Positions 51,749 through 64,000 of a stretch of 64,000 bases of DNA are shown in pieces (within the stretch, counting starts at the first letter, position 1; every line of letters starts with the position of its first letter). The notes under the pieces are model-generated. The model did no database searches and had not been told where the DNA came from. It saw only the letters and a program-made list of their open reading frames with translations. Origin of the DNA: Antedon mediterranea (lineage: Eukaryota; Echinodermata; Crinoidea; Comatulida; Antedonidae); NCBI RefSeq assembly GCF_964355755.1, contig NC_092671.1:5715001-5779000 (forward strand). The letters are read 5' to 3'. The position numbers were made by a program, and so were the translations under genes.

Positions 51749-53876
51749 ATAAACCTTACAATAACTTTGATAATGAACCCACTTATTTTCTAACAACGGT
51801 GAACAGAATAAGAATCGTGAAATAACCCCATTTTTTTAAAGTTTGTTTATTCTATTCAGGACTTTTTAGTAATGTTGAAGAAGATAGGAATTTTAGGCTT
51901 ACTGATTTTCAATGAATGACAATCGTTAACCGGGTAACATTGGTAATAAATAGGATTTTTTAATGTACATTCATTGGTCTTTCGATTGATATGTTTTTCC
52001 ATAAGAAAATACTTTAAATTTGCATAATTTTTAGAGTCAATTTTAGTGATTTTCCTATCCTAACATTAGGACATGGAATGTGATATTGATAATATTATGA
52101 AATCTTGATATCATTAAGATTCAAATTTCAAACGCGAAATTGTTAAATACTTTTATGAAATTATCACAGCTGTTTTCATACAATTAAAATGTGCGTCATA
52201 AAATATAGTAGTTTTGTTGTTTTCGATGTCTTATCAGTACAGTAGCGTTTCACTTTCGTCACTGCAGTTAAAAATAATAATACATAAAACATGTTTTTAT
52301 TACGTTGTTTCTAAAAATGGTTAGATTATTTGTTTTTTTTATTGTTACATCACGTTTTAAAGGTATATAATATAATAACACCCATATTTCTTTTGTTCCA
52401 AAATTCTACTTTTGCAAGGTTTCCACCAAACCTATGTTATTATTACATGTTTATATTTATTAATACACTAACACTTTCTTTGTGGAAATAATAGTTATAT
52501 AATAATTTCGAACTTCTTAAAAATCAAAAGTGATTGTTATGTAATTCTAATTAATAAACTGACCAAACAACACAAATGTATTTGGCTTTCGAATCTATTA
52601 TTATACAATTCAACTTAACTTTTGTTTCTTTGTAATTTCTTTGCATTATGAGAACATTGTTGATTTGGTGTTTGGTTTTTGTGTCGCCCACACATCACTG
52701 ATTTTAACACCAAAATGACTCATAATAATGCTTGCGTGACTAATCAATCAGAAGTTATCAATTTTGTAAAGAACGTAAATTTAAATTATAATTAGAAAAG
52801 AAATATTGTTCATTACTTCGAACTCTGTATATCAATGTATTGTTTTAATATCAATCACTGTTGAAGCATGACTACATTTTATTGCTCCATGCTTGAGTGA
52901 ACGTCATCTCCTCTCTCTTGTTGCATGCTTTCGAATCAGGGCCTTGATTTTGTGCAAAATAATAAATAATATAACATACTTTTTTAAAATTACAGTTTTA
53001 AAATCAACATTCTCATTACAAATCGAAAAAAACCTTAAAATATTGAAATGAAGCTCGTGCACAAAAAAATTGGAGTGAAATTTCATGTAAAATTGAAATC
53101 TTTTACTTTTGACAATTTCTTCGGGACATTGTTGGGATTGAAGCGTTTTTTTGCGTTTGGTTTAAGCTTACAGTGAAATCGTCGACCGATACAATGCCGC
53201 TAATATCCGTTTGCCGATGTTACTAATACAAATCTATAGAGAATACAAAACTTTGACAGTAGGCCCATAGAGATATAATATCTCTATGGTAGGCCTAATT
53301 ATCATATTTAAAATAATAAACACACACGTTTGGAATCTATAATATGACATGACAGATAACATATGGGATATAGGAAAATTTGGAAACGTTCCGTGCTCTT
53401 ATAGTTATCCTCTTTATTAGCTATACTCTACCTAATTAAAAATGGGTTAAGTTGCTAAAAAAAAAATAAATTGCTGGTTGTTTTTTCTCCAATGTATTGG
53501 GACTTTTAATAAGAATGAGATTGCTTGATCATGAAAAAAAACTTAGGCCTATTCCTCGTAGAACGATGGATATCACACTACCAGGAGTGAAATTCCGACT
53601 CATAGTATTGTTACAAGTACGTCACAGCCGGGTAACCGTCATAATGGCGGATTAATTCATCCATTTGAGTCACATAATCCTACATTATTTGATTAAATCC
53701 TCACAAGCATAATCACTGGTATTCGAGTATAATCGAAAGTTTGAATGAGGAGTAACATATAATCGTGATGACCTCAGAAATCGGGTTTGCGTTAAATGAA
53801 ATAAAGATTGTCTGCCACCGGAACTTGATCCATATTAGGAAATAGGCCATATTAGTACGCGTGCCTTGGCATAGAA

Positions 53877-53910
53877 TATAAACAACACTTGGCTTCTTCT
53901 GGTGTCAGTT
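53877..53910 (+). promoter_or_regulatory. TATA/initiator core promoter of the LDLa gene
   Basis: TATAAA at 53877-53882 and TCAGTT at 53905-53910, with the initiator A exactly 30 nt from the first T of the TATA box, the canonical spacing. It predicts a 5' UTR of about 92 nt. Confidence 0.55.
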
Positions 53911-53998
53911 GTAGGATAAATCGCACGCTGCTTGGAACTCTATTGAATCTGAGAACAATTTCTAGAATTATTATTTGTGTGTTCCACTAACTTTGAAG

Positions 53999-56900
53999 AT
54001 GAAAATCCAAATAACATTAGCGTGTTTATTAGCTGTTGTGGTGTACTGTTCAGGAAGAAGAATTAAACGTAAGTAACAGAATCCAAGTAAAGTATAAGAT
54101 AGAATAAAGATTTCCTTTAAACATTTTTTTTAAATTTAGGTCACAGACTGTATACCGTTTCCTTTGTTTAAAAAAAAGAATAATAGCATACTACAGTATA
54201 TTGATAATTCTAATAGGCCTATATATTGTAATTTTGTTGTGACTATTACTCTTGATTTTTTCTCTAACTTTATCCGTGGGACATACCAGCCAGTATGTAT
54301 ACAAATCCTCCTTGCTTAAAACCGGTACAGTACAGATATATGAGAAGATGCAGTCCCTTGACCTAGTAATCTGATACCGAATTCCTAACTTCATGCTATT
54401 TTTGTTTATAAGCTATGGTAAATCCGTTCTGTCGTATGGAGCTATTATCTAATAATGTCCAGTTATACTACCTGTACTATATTTTGTGTTTAAAACAAAA
54501 ACGGCAGTGATATGCAATGGTTAAGATTCTAAATTATGTACGCATAAAGAAACCGGAAAAAGATACGACGTTATTACGTAATCATAGTTAGGCCTACCCG
54601 CTTCTCCAACCAATATCTTGTGTAAGATAAACAATTATAAAGAATTTTATTTATATTGAAGATCTTGCCTCAATTTGCAATGTTTTACAATACATATTTC
54701 CTTAAACAAGCACATGTTTATCGATTTCGTTTAAAAAAGGTTACAACACAGAGTATAACATTTGTTAATGAAAAGGCAGACGAAATAAAAAAAAATTATG
54801 GAGTTTTGTTGACAACATGATGAGACAGGTGGTTCTACTGTACCAATGATTAATACATTTGTTCGCTGTACTTTTCTTGGTGGTTACTGAATGTGATAGG
54901 TCAATTAAACTTTGTAATACAGCCCTATTAAACTATGGACCTATAAATTAGAATGTATAGGTCCATGATTAAACAAATAAAGTAACTTTGTTGTACGGGT
55001 ATTGTGTTATTTTAAAATTAATTTTAGAATTACTGTATTGGTTAATTTAAAGAGGGCGACAACACAGCAATATTTCATACCTTTTGTAATTTTGTAAAGT
55101 CATGGAAAGAGTGAAATTCTTCCCTGGTAAAGTGAAATGTAATTGTAATAAAACACTAGTGCAGTGGCTTTAAGATTGAACATTTTCAACATCAGTACCC
55201 AACTTTGGACACATTGAACTTTCGACTATAAATCTGATGGGTTGGCTTAAGTGATTTAAATCCTGATGATGAAAAAAATAGTAAACTGTCTAATAATAAA
55301 ACAGCAGGGAATGAATATTAATGATTTTTTTAGTCTAACTCCTGAACCTGGTATAATACTGGAACATTGCTGAAGGGAGACAAGACTCTCCATCGTATAG
55401 ATGTATGGTACAGTAAATGTCATCACTGAGCCTAGCACTTTATTATAAGAAGATTTCATTTAACATTAGAAATATCAGCGCATTAGTCTGTCATTCGCTA
55501 AGTGCATTAAAATATACCAGAACTGATGATGTACAGTAGTAGTAAATTACGCGAGATGTAATAATGTTTATTAATTAAATTAACTAAAAGATATATCAAT
55601 TGAACCATGTAAATGAATATGATGCATCATGACTTGACTATTTTCTAGAACTGGTTATTTTCTGGTAAATATTTATCAAGATAAAAGATGATTTTTTTTT
55701 TGCTTCAGATTTTCCTTTTTTTCCCTAAAATGTTATATAAAAATTGTAATTTTGAAATTTATAACAACTTGTCTGCAATACAGATACATTCAATGGAGAA
55801 TCAGCACCATACGAGTAAGCATTTGAAAGATAATGGTACATGTATTTAATTGTTTTTTTGTTTGTTTAATTGATTAACTTATATAGTTGGATGAAGCCAT
55901 GTCCGGTATCCAATAATTAGCATCCATGGTAGAATCGAATGTTTTTTTTAAAGATAGGCTATATATCAAAGGCTAGCAGGAAGTGATACTGTATAATGTA
56001 CGTACTGTATGGGAATTACTTCATTTTTTAACGGTGACGATGAGAGGATTTGTGAGACTTAAAAAAACCTGCCGCAGCCCCATTGACCTACGTGATTACT
56101 TGAAGAAAAGAACAAACTAATCTATATATGTGTACCGCCAAACCAAAACCAGGCGTTTGTCGGCAGCAAGGGATTTCTGTAAAATGCTTCTGAATGTGTA
56201 AAACCTATATCTTGACCATTTTTAGTTTTTTAAATATTCTTACAGAAAATTTACCGTAGATTCCAAAAATCTATGTATTTTAAAGAAATTATAAGTATAA
56301 ATCAATGAAAATAACATTTTAATGAGACCCCCTTTTTCGTCTTTGGTGAAAAAATCAAGTTCTATTCTGTAATTTGTGTCTATTTCTAACCAACTTTTAC
56401 CACTTTGATTATGAGAAGACCCCTTAATGTGTGGTATTTTTAGAAAGCTCGTGAAAAAATCTTTCCAAAGATGAAGGTTGTAGGTCATGTAAAATAATAG
56501 TATAGCCAATCAAACACATTCTTTAATAACCTTTTGGTATAAGCAAACCAGTCTTGTTGCTACGGAATCCTGAAACAGGCAATTTGATTGGCTAACAGAG
56601 TGGCTCAAGTCATTGAAGCGTTAAATTTGCCTTTAACAGCTATTCAAAGTACACTGAGGAAGCGGTAAGGTTTTAACAAAACATTCTTACTGTAAAAAAC
56701 ATTCAATATTAATTTATACTTGCTATTTATGCATCCTAGATAATAATAAAACAACATAGAATAGTTTAATGATTTATATAATATGAAAAGTAGAAATATT
56801 GGCTTCGCTAGCGAATCATAAACAACAAGAGGTTAGAAAGTACGAAATGACTTTCTAGCGCGACACACTCAGTTTGGTGAACACAGAAACACTTTTGATC

Positions 56901-58430
56901 AAAATATTAGGCCTAGCCTAGGCATAAGATAAGAGATGAACTGTATGCCAGCTTAGTACTTCAAGTTAGCCTAGTAAAACCACCTAGCATACCTTGGTCT
57001 AGGCCTAGGCCAAAAAAATGATTTTTTAATGTGTTTAAAAAAGTTTAATTTAATTTTTCATTCTGTTTTCAGATCTTGATTGGTAATACTGTAATGTAAT
57101 ACCAATAGTTTTGACAGTGGTGGTGATGCTGTTGCTACTTTCTCAAACAACTCCAATAATGGTGATACGATGCTTAATATAACTTTACAAAAATGACTTT
57201 GATTCTGATACATGAAACATGTATTCTATTATGCAACGTAACCCTGAATAAAACCGTGAAATAACTGTATAGAAAAATATGTATGTATTTAAAAGACCCG
57301 GCACAAAAGATGAAAATACTGTTGTTGTAACACGCAGCCTGAAATGACCAAAATGTTATAATTTAAAGTGTACCAATTGTAAATAAATTTAAACACATCA
57401 AACACAATCAACTGTCTGTGTATCTTTAATTTTGGTTCGTTTCTATGTGTTTATTAATAGTACTTATTATAGTTATTACAAGCCTCACACATAACATAAG
57501 TTTAGTAAAAAAAAGTTTACTAACGTATGTTGTTATTTGAAGTCTCATTTGACAATGTTAATGTTACTGGATTTCTTTGAAATTTTTAATGATTATAGAA
57601 AAATGTATTAGTTACATTTGTGCTAAATTTCAAAGTCATAGGTATACTACAAGTTAGCGTTGTCAAGGTGAACATGAGTCGCTGTCTGCCAGCACATTTA
57701 AACTTCCTGTTTGAACTATTGTTTATCTTTGAATGCATTTTTCACTGCTAAATAAAAATTAATTCTTACTTGTATTTCTTTACTTATTGTATCATAACTC
57801 TAAAAATACTTGACCAAATTGAATAATTTTTTCAGTATTTTAAAGCAAATTATGTGCTCTGTACAAATATCTTTAAAACTCAAAATGTCACATTTACGAC
57901 AAATGCCTGGTTTTGATTTGGCTGTACACATATGTAATCATGTGTATTTCATTCATTCAACATTTATTTAGAAACAATAAATAAAAGGAGAATAGATTTA
58001 CAATAGCTTTCCTAAAAAAATCATAAATGTTTTAGATATTCGATGTGATGCATACAGAAAAGAAAGAAAGACTACTAAATTTATCTCCAAGAAACCCACA
58101 GTTGACAATAATATAGTGGACTATTATAATCATCTGTTCTATTCTTGTATATTGTTTGTCATTGTATTTTAATCCGGAGTTCCGTTGCCTTAGAGCATAA
58201 TCGCCACAGTTGTCTTTATTTTCCGTCCCATTGCCAACTTGAACCTAAAATTCACGCTTTTGTCACGCAATATGCCAAATATAGTTAAATGCCTTATTAT
58301 TATAACTAATTTATATTAATATAAATCTTTAATAGATAAGACAGATAAGTCAAAGTAGTTTTGATAGTTCGGCGTAGGTGTTATATTGATGACAATACTG
58401 TAGTTATCAACTATTATACTTTTACATACA

Positions 58431-58497
<67 letters not shown>

Positions 58498-61400
58498 CAA
58501 TTCGAAATTATAGAGTAGGCCTACTACTGTGGCAATCAATCAATGTCTTGATGAATTTACAATTTCAATAAATACTGTGAAGAAATCAAGGTTATTTTTA
58601 ACCATGGACACAATGTTATCAAACACGAAGGTCCAATCAATTAATTGTGCGTGTCTTTAAGATAAATAACTTGATTAAAAAATAAGTTAATTAAAAAAAA
58701 TGTAGTGTAAAGTACACGTACACACAAAAGAAGCTACCAACGTGTGTATTGTGTGTAAATTAGTTGTGAAGAGAAGGCAAACGCTACATTTCATCTAGGC
58801 ATGACCAATTTCATTTCTGGGTTTAAATTAATATCTCTTGATTAAATTAATTCATTTTTGATGAGCAAACCCCAAAACAAGCTCAATCAAGTTGTACACT
58901 CAATGGGTTTATGGTCTGGTTGCCTGATAGATCCATAAATAACAAAAAACACCGCTCATCTCACAATAACTACCGTACTGTCTACAGGCATCTCAATATT
59001 CATAGCCTCTTTTTTCCCAGACGTGCTTTGGGGTGTGCGCATGTCCAGTCCGGGTTTTCAGATTATAAGTTACCGCATGGTAACTGCTTTATAATGTTTC
59101 CATTCTCTTTAAAATAACTTCCTAAAGGAGTGGCGCGAAACGTCACGCCACCGCACAATGTCATCCCGCTGTTGTCTGTGTAGGCTAACACTAGTAACTG
59201 TTGCATGTCAACAAAATCTGCCGATGATTGAACCTGAAATCTTCATACCTTGATCATGCTATCTATAAATTTTACCGAAGGTTTACAATTTCATTTCAGA
59301 TAAAGTTATGAATTTATGACAGGAGTGATATATTGAATTGCAATCGGATGATGCTCCTTTTATCCACATCGAACGTTAAACTTACGATGTTGGAATTTGT
59401 CTATGGATCTCTTTGCCTATAATATTAAGATTACGAGATTACATGACATTACTATCTTAAGATTCCGATGAAGTCTCAACGGTGATTATCCTGATGTTAG
59501 GTGTAAAACATTTGTCAAAGTGTTATTTCCCGTTGATCCTAATCCGCGAACCAAATAAGGCATGTTCCCGTTGCCTCGGTACCTCGCCGTAATATAATAT
59601 AATGAATAATAATAATAATATACTGAAGTGTGTTGGAATAAAAATAATTCCAACAAACTATATAAGATAAAATACGATCTTTCGTCAATTTCTACAAAAA
59701 ATGCCAGTTAAAGAAACGTGCGCGCGTAAAATCAGTTTGCGTTTTAGTTAAAGTTACGTGAAACCCTATTTTAAGGAATACCTTTTCGATCCAACGATGT
59801 TCCCCTTTAATACAGTAGAGATGTACCGGAATATAGGTTGGCTTAGTGATCTGTATATTTCTTCTCGTTTTACTGATATAGGGATGTCGCCCTTTCTTTA
59901 GATTGCCAAGTTAATTTTGATAATCTGTTTTTTACAGGACCGAATTGCGATTCGTCAAATGGGAAAAAGGTAGATGGATTCAGCTGTGGTGATGGACAAT
60001 GCATATGGAAAAGCTTGGTAATAATCTACTTATAACTACTGCTAGTATAAGATATATCGATAAGGATCGAAGAAAACTTAATAGTACAGTAGATGAATTT
60101 ACTACACGCTGTAAAGTCATCTACTTACGTTAAGTAACTCTGTAGAGTCAGTATTGATTAGTTTTCAGTTTCAGTCTTTTTTATAAAGATAGGTGTCTAT
60201 TTCAATACAGTTTAAGCTTAAATTTAGTTTTTATTGGTTTTGTTATGATACTGTACAGCAACGCAACTGTTGTTTTCCTAAACACGTTTAAAACTGTGTT
60301 TTTTCAGCAACCACGCGATGGAGAACAAGACTGTTGTAATAGATGACTATTTCAATACAGTTTAAGCTTAAATTTAGTTTTTATTGGCTTTGTTATGATA
60401 CAGCAACGCAACTGTTGTTTTCCTAAACAAGTGTAATACTGTGTTTTTTCAGCAATGCGATGGACAACAAGACTGTTTTAATCGATTTGATGAAGAAGAC
60501 ACGTTATGCGGTGTTGATACGTACGTTTGTAAAGAAGACGAGTTTGATTGCGGAGACGGCTCTTGCATCAGTGCCTCCAAAAGATGTAACAATAAAAGAG
60601 AATGTAAAAATGGGGATGATGAGAAAAATTGTGACGATATGTATTGTAAGTCGACTATTTAATGTTATCTATCGATTGAATATTGTTAATTCGGTCCAAC
60701 AATTTGTAGGTTAATTATCCAATAATTTAATCCGAATGATTTATTAACTTTATTATTATAGCTTTGAAAACAAGATCGTCATTAGTACGGTGTCGCATGA
60801 CATACAATGTAAACACATACCGTATTCAGTACAGCTGTGTTTAAAGAATAAATACTATTTAGTCTCATTGCTCTAAATTCAGATCCGTTAAGTATAAAAA
60901 AACAAACATCTCTGTGTATAGTGGTATTGGTACACATTTCTTGATAAAACTGTAGGCCGACATTTAATCATCTTTAATGAATACGGGTCCAAACGATGTA
61001 TACAGCCAAGCTTAACGTTGTTATTGTTTAATATTATTTTACCATTTCAGTAATCCGACCAAATTGTGACGAGACCAATGGTAAACCTGTCAATGGAATC
61101 GATTGCGGTGACGGTCAATGTATATTAACAAACCAGGTTAGATAAGCAACATAAGCCTATAAATACGTTTGTTTATGATATTTATGATTTGTTTTATACA
61201 AAGAACACCATCTTTTTAAATGAGGGACTAACTAAAAAAACAGTATACTCACAGTAGCACAGCACAGTAGTATAGTTGAAATACGTACAATATACGAATA
61301 AATCCGAATGAAGATCCGAGTGAATATCCGAATGTAGACGTAACAACGAGCATAACGTATATTAGTTTCTTCTTACATTCTCTTCTCCTATCATTTTTGC

Positions 61401-62446
61401 TGTGTAACGATGTTTTTGTTTATGATTTACATTTGTTTATATACTCAAGACCACCATCTTTTTAAATGAGAGATTAACTAAAAAAAATATTAGTAGTAGT
61501 AGTAGTACTCACAGTAGAACTGTTGCATAGTTTAAATGCGAATATATCCGAATGAATATCCGAATGAATATCCGAATGAATATCCGAATGAATATCCGAA
61601 TGAATATCCGAATGTTGACGTCGTAACAACGACCTGTTGAAACTGCAACAAGAAAGTGCTGCGCAAAGGTATATTGGTTTCTTTAGCTTACTTTCTCTTC
61701 TCCTATCATTTTAGCTGTGTAACGATGTTCAGGATTGTTTTAACCGGATGGACGAATCATCTTCGACCTGCCCTGACAAGTTTGCAAATCTTTGTACTAA
61801 AACAGAATTTCAATGTGGTGATTCTAAGCAGTGCGTACCGTTAACAGACAGATGCGACGGGAATAAAGATTGTAGAAATAACGCTGATGAATACAAGTGC
61901 TCCAACAAAAAATCGTGTGGTAAAGGCAAAATTGACTGTGGCGATGGTGTTTGTTACAAACTAGATAAAGTAAGTTATCCCTTAACAAGCGTGACTTACA
62001 AGCGATGGATTATCTGAATTTCGCTTGTGATTGGTCAACTTGCCTGAGTTGCGCTTACGTTCTTGCGTTGCGAACTAGTGGGAACCAAGCTTTAGGACGC
62101 AAGGTCGTAAGCGCAACAAAAACGTGTTGATCAATGACAAAGTGAGTTCGGATAATATATTGCTTGTGATTGGCCAATTACTTGCGTTACGTAGCAACCA
62201 AAAGATAGTTTCCATCGCAAGGACTAGGGGTAACGCAAATAATTTGACATGTCACAAAATAAATCACATCTGCACAAATTTAAATAGTGAAAACTAATGA
62301 CCCCAACTATCACGGATTTTCTCATCTTTATTGTTTCATATTATTTATTGTAATAATTGTAATTTTCTGTCTCTCCATAGTTATGCGATGGTCGACAAGA
62401 TTGTTTCAACAACTCAGATGAAAAACATTGCACACCAAATGTATAA
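53999..62446 (+). CDS. Secreted protein of five LDL-receptor class A modules
   Basis: Six exons: 53999-54068, 59938-60017, 60453-60645, 61051-61136, 61715-61969, 62381-62446; 750 nt and 249 residues, all phases matching. Residues 1-20 are a signal peptide (MKIQITLACLLAVVVYCSG). Five LDLa modules follow, at about 27-69, 76-111, 119-162, 170-205 and 211-245, each with six Cys and an acidic Ca-binding end such as CDGQQDCFNRFDEE or CDGRQDCFNNSDE. Module 2 reads CNNKREC, so its first Ca ligand is Asn instead of Asp. Nothing follows module 5 except TPNV, and there is no membrane segment. LDLa modules bind ligands in a Ca-dependent way, but the partner here is unknown. Modules 1, 3 and 5 are split by a phase-0 intron just before the CDG-type half. 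The first intron is about 5.9 kb. Confidence 0.9.
55784..57100 (+). other. Possible alternative 3' exons of the LDLa gene
   Basis: Segments 55784-55814 (phase 1-2) and 56640-56664 (phase 2-0) have AG/GT borders and would splice in frame to the signal-peptide exon. A strong polypyrimidine acceptor at about 57072 would then add ILIGNTVM and stop. This would yield a secreted peptide of about 50 residues instead of the LDLa protein. The phases fit, but the segments are very short, so chance is a serious alternative. Confidence 0.2.
58435..58494. repeat. (TA)30 microsatellite
   Basis: Sixty bases of pure TA in intron 1 of the LDLa gene. Confidence 0.97.
60308..60346 (+). pseudogene. Decayed duplicate of the start of LDLa exon 3
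   Basis: Preceded by TTTTTTCAG, this segment copies the opening of exon 3 (CAACCACGCGATGG against CAATGCGATGG) and then reads into TGA at 60344-60346. It belongs to a 150-bp tandem duplication (60197 repeats at 60347) covering the intron end and exon start. It is not usable as an exon because of the stop and the lost first Cys. Confidence 0.7.
61400..61414 (+). pseudogene. Decayed duplicate of the start of LDLa exon 5
   Basis: CTGTGTAACGATGTT repeats the first 15 nt of exon 5 (61715), inside a degenerate intron duplication (about 61173-61414 against 61425-61729). The acceptor has become TG, so it should not splice. Confidence 0.65.
61545..61613. repeat. 12-bp tandem repeat, about 6 copies
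   Basis: GAATGAATATCC repeated just upstream of LDLa exon 5. The sister intron copy at 61,300 has only two or three diverged units. Confidence 0.9.
61983..62240. mobile_element. MITE family C, nested or rearranged
   Basis: Right end AACTAGTGGGAACCAAGCTT with inner CGTTCTTGCGTTGC arms, then a second run with GCAAGGTCGTAAGCGCAAC. It lies in the last LDLa intron, only 13 bp after exon 5. Confidence 0.65.
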
Positions 62447-62643
62447 GCATAAATGACGTTCCTAACCTCAAATGAAGTCATTTACCTTTAACCTTTGACC
62501 AATGATGACCAGTGACTTTCGAAAGGAACTGTTCATTCAGTTTTAGCAAACTTTGTTTTACATTTAATAATTGTACAGTGATTTTGTGGAGCTAACGTGT
62601 ATATAGGAATAATGTGTCTGTCTTGTATATTTCAGTGTTGATA

Positions 62644-62649
62644 ATTAAA
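62644..62649 (+). terminator. Weak poly(A) signal candidate of the LDLa gene
   Basis: ATTAAA about 200 nt past the stop codon. No AATAAA was seen closer. Confidence 0.2.
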
Positions 62650-62967
62650 ATAATTAAAACACAAACTTGTTCATTCCGGTTTATGTGTATGTTTTCTGCA
62701 ATTTTATTGTTAATATTACTTCCAGAATATCACAAACAATTTATTTCCTTCATGAAAGGTGTTGGTTCGGACTCGTTCAGTCGACATAATAACCGATATC
62801 AGCATGCTTTCAATATCTCACGTAACTTAACAAACTAAGTAATTGTTTATTAAACCTAAAATTAAATTATTTTATAAAAAGTAGGCCTATAGTTTTTCCT
62901 CGCATATTCCCTGTTTTCGTGGGTTTAACACACCTTTTTCTTCCTATTTTTTATCCATAAACAAGTA

Positions 62968-63118
62968 CAGTCAACTCTCCCAATGCCGGACTCTTTGAAA
63001 ACCAAGAACTCTCTCAAAACCACACAAATTAATATTTACGATTACAAATGTACTCCGAATACGAGACTTTCCGAAAAAACATGACATATTAGGAACATCC
63101 CAAACGGTATTGGGACAG
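62968..63118. mobile_element. Decayed pogo-like MITE
   Basis: Begins CAGTCAACTCTCCCAATGCC like the element at 6908. The opposite end (CGGTATTGGGACAGTA) is weaker. Confidence 0.5.
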
Positions 63119-63531
63119 TATATATACAGTATATCTAGATTTTTTTATATTTGTTTTCAGCTAAACACATTACAGCACAGGCGTCAATAGAAAAAATAAT
63201 AGTTTATACCTTTAGAAGTTTGTAATCAATGTAATAGTCTCAATGATATAATGTGGTTAAGGGTGTCACGAAACCTAAGACCACGAAAGCTAAGACCCCC
63301 TAAGACCTAAGATCACGAAAGCTAAGACCCAAGACCTAAGATTACAAATATTTATCTTTCGCACCTACCTTGTATTTTAACTCCCAACATTTATTCTGAA
63401 TACCACACCTTAGAATTGGTACTTTCATGAAAAAGAATCACATAAAAAGTAACAAATACATTTTTAAATTGATGATTTTACAGACATTTTTCTCGCACAC
63501 AAAATGACTAGCCTACAGTACAGTAGGCCTA

Positions 63532-63821
63532 CCCCATGTTCAATGTTTTTGTTTCTATGGAACGTCAAAAGAGCAAACATTATATAGAGGGCTGAAAACT
63601 CTGTGGAGTCCATCTACAGTGTGGATGGAACAATGTAAAATTAAAATTGTAATGATAATAGTATAATCATGCAAGTACGAGGAAATAAATACTGGCAAAT
63701 AAATTTTAATTAAAAAATCATGATAAGTTTTTTTTTGTTTCGTTTTCTTTCTGTTTTTATACTTGTACTATTATTGTTGCTCTTTTGGCGCTCCATAGAA
63801 ACAAAAACATTGAGCATGGGG
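63532..63821. repeat. Inverted repeat with 44-bp arms
   Basis: CCATGTTCAATGTTTTTGTT and the following TCTATGGAACG at 63532-63575 recur inverted at 63777-63821. Probably a MITE or hairpin. The 83-codon ORF that overlaps the right arm is not convincing. Confidence 0.75.
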
Positions 63822-64000
63822 AGCTCGAGGAGTTACATTACAGGATACAAAGTCTCAAAGAAACACATCTGTAAAATCATAAATTTAAAGGATTTATTTA
63901 TTTGTTATTATGTGTTTCTCCTTCTGAAAGTACTTATAAGTCCTAATTTTAAAGTGTGGTGTTCAGGATAAAGTTAGTCAACAAATTTGGAGTCAAAATA

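Larger units (their letters stand above)
48576..53876. other. Gene-poor interval before the LDLa gene
   Basis: Apart from the 178-bp tandem duplication, a family A MITE and a short palindrome at 53260-53296, I see only AT-rich sequence. The longest ORF (51061-51303, 80 codons) lacks a recognisable domain and is crossed by TAGGCCTA motifs, so I do not call it. Confidence 0.5.
54069..59937 (+). other. Long first intron of the LDLa gene
   Basis: Holds the (TA)30 tract, the doubtful alternative exons, and otherwise AT-rich sequence with no convincing gene on either strand. Confidence 0.6.

Noticed and set aside
63720-63971. 83-codon ORF with a hydrophobic N terminus resembling a signal or membrane segment
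   Set aside because: The hydrophobic run comes from a T-rich stretch and the frame overlaps the arm of an inverted repeat.

Overview
This is nuclear DNA from an animal, not from a microbe. All the real genes are split into short exons with GT/AG borders and consistent phases. The gene families are metazoan: multi-CTLD mannose-receptor-like lectins, cytoplasmic dynein intermediate chain, the mitochondrial factor SDHAF3, and LDL-receptor class A modules. The DNA is AT-rich, crowded with short transposon relics, and rich in the palindrome TAGGCCTA. An invertebrate deuterostome, probably an echinoderm, is my best guess; this rests on gene content and texture, not on a species match.

Layout. (1) 1-17,620, minus: the 5' part of a large secreted or membrane C-type lectin with at least eight CTLDs and one PAN/apple domain; its 3' end lies outside the window. 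(2) 18,518-24,719, minus: a complete paralogue of 624 residues with signal peptide, four CTLDs, linker, transmembrane helix and short tail. The two are head-to-tail tandem duplicates: their first four coding exons have the same lengths (43, 149, 119 and 134 nt). (3) 24.9-28.3 kb: intergenic, with transposon relics. (4) 28,299-42,590, minus: complete cytoplasmic dynein 1 intermediate chain (16 coding exons, 612 residues) with two probable cassette micro-exons. (5) 42.6-45.3 kb: a divergent promoter region holding an 834-bp foldback element. (6) 45,293-46,130, plus: SDHAF3/ACN9 (2 exons, 115 residues). (7) 46.2-53.9 kb: mostly gene-free repeats, with one orphan TATA-plus-signal-peptide candidate at 47.6 kb. 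(8) 53,999-62,446, plus: a secreted protein of 249 residues made of five LDLa modules, with a long first intron. (9) 62.5-64 kb: repeats.

The lectins probably act in glycan recognition or innate immunity, and GATA-like motifs sit just upstream of both start codons. The dynein/SDHAF3 pair recalls human 7q21.3, where DYNC1I1 and SDHAF3 also lie in the same band, so this may be an old linkage. The introns hold several MITE families, one of them with about eleven copies, a 1.6-kb hAT-like element with an 8-bp target duplication, tRNA-derived sequences, minisatellites and a LINE 3' fossil. I found no prokaryotic features and no CRISPR array.
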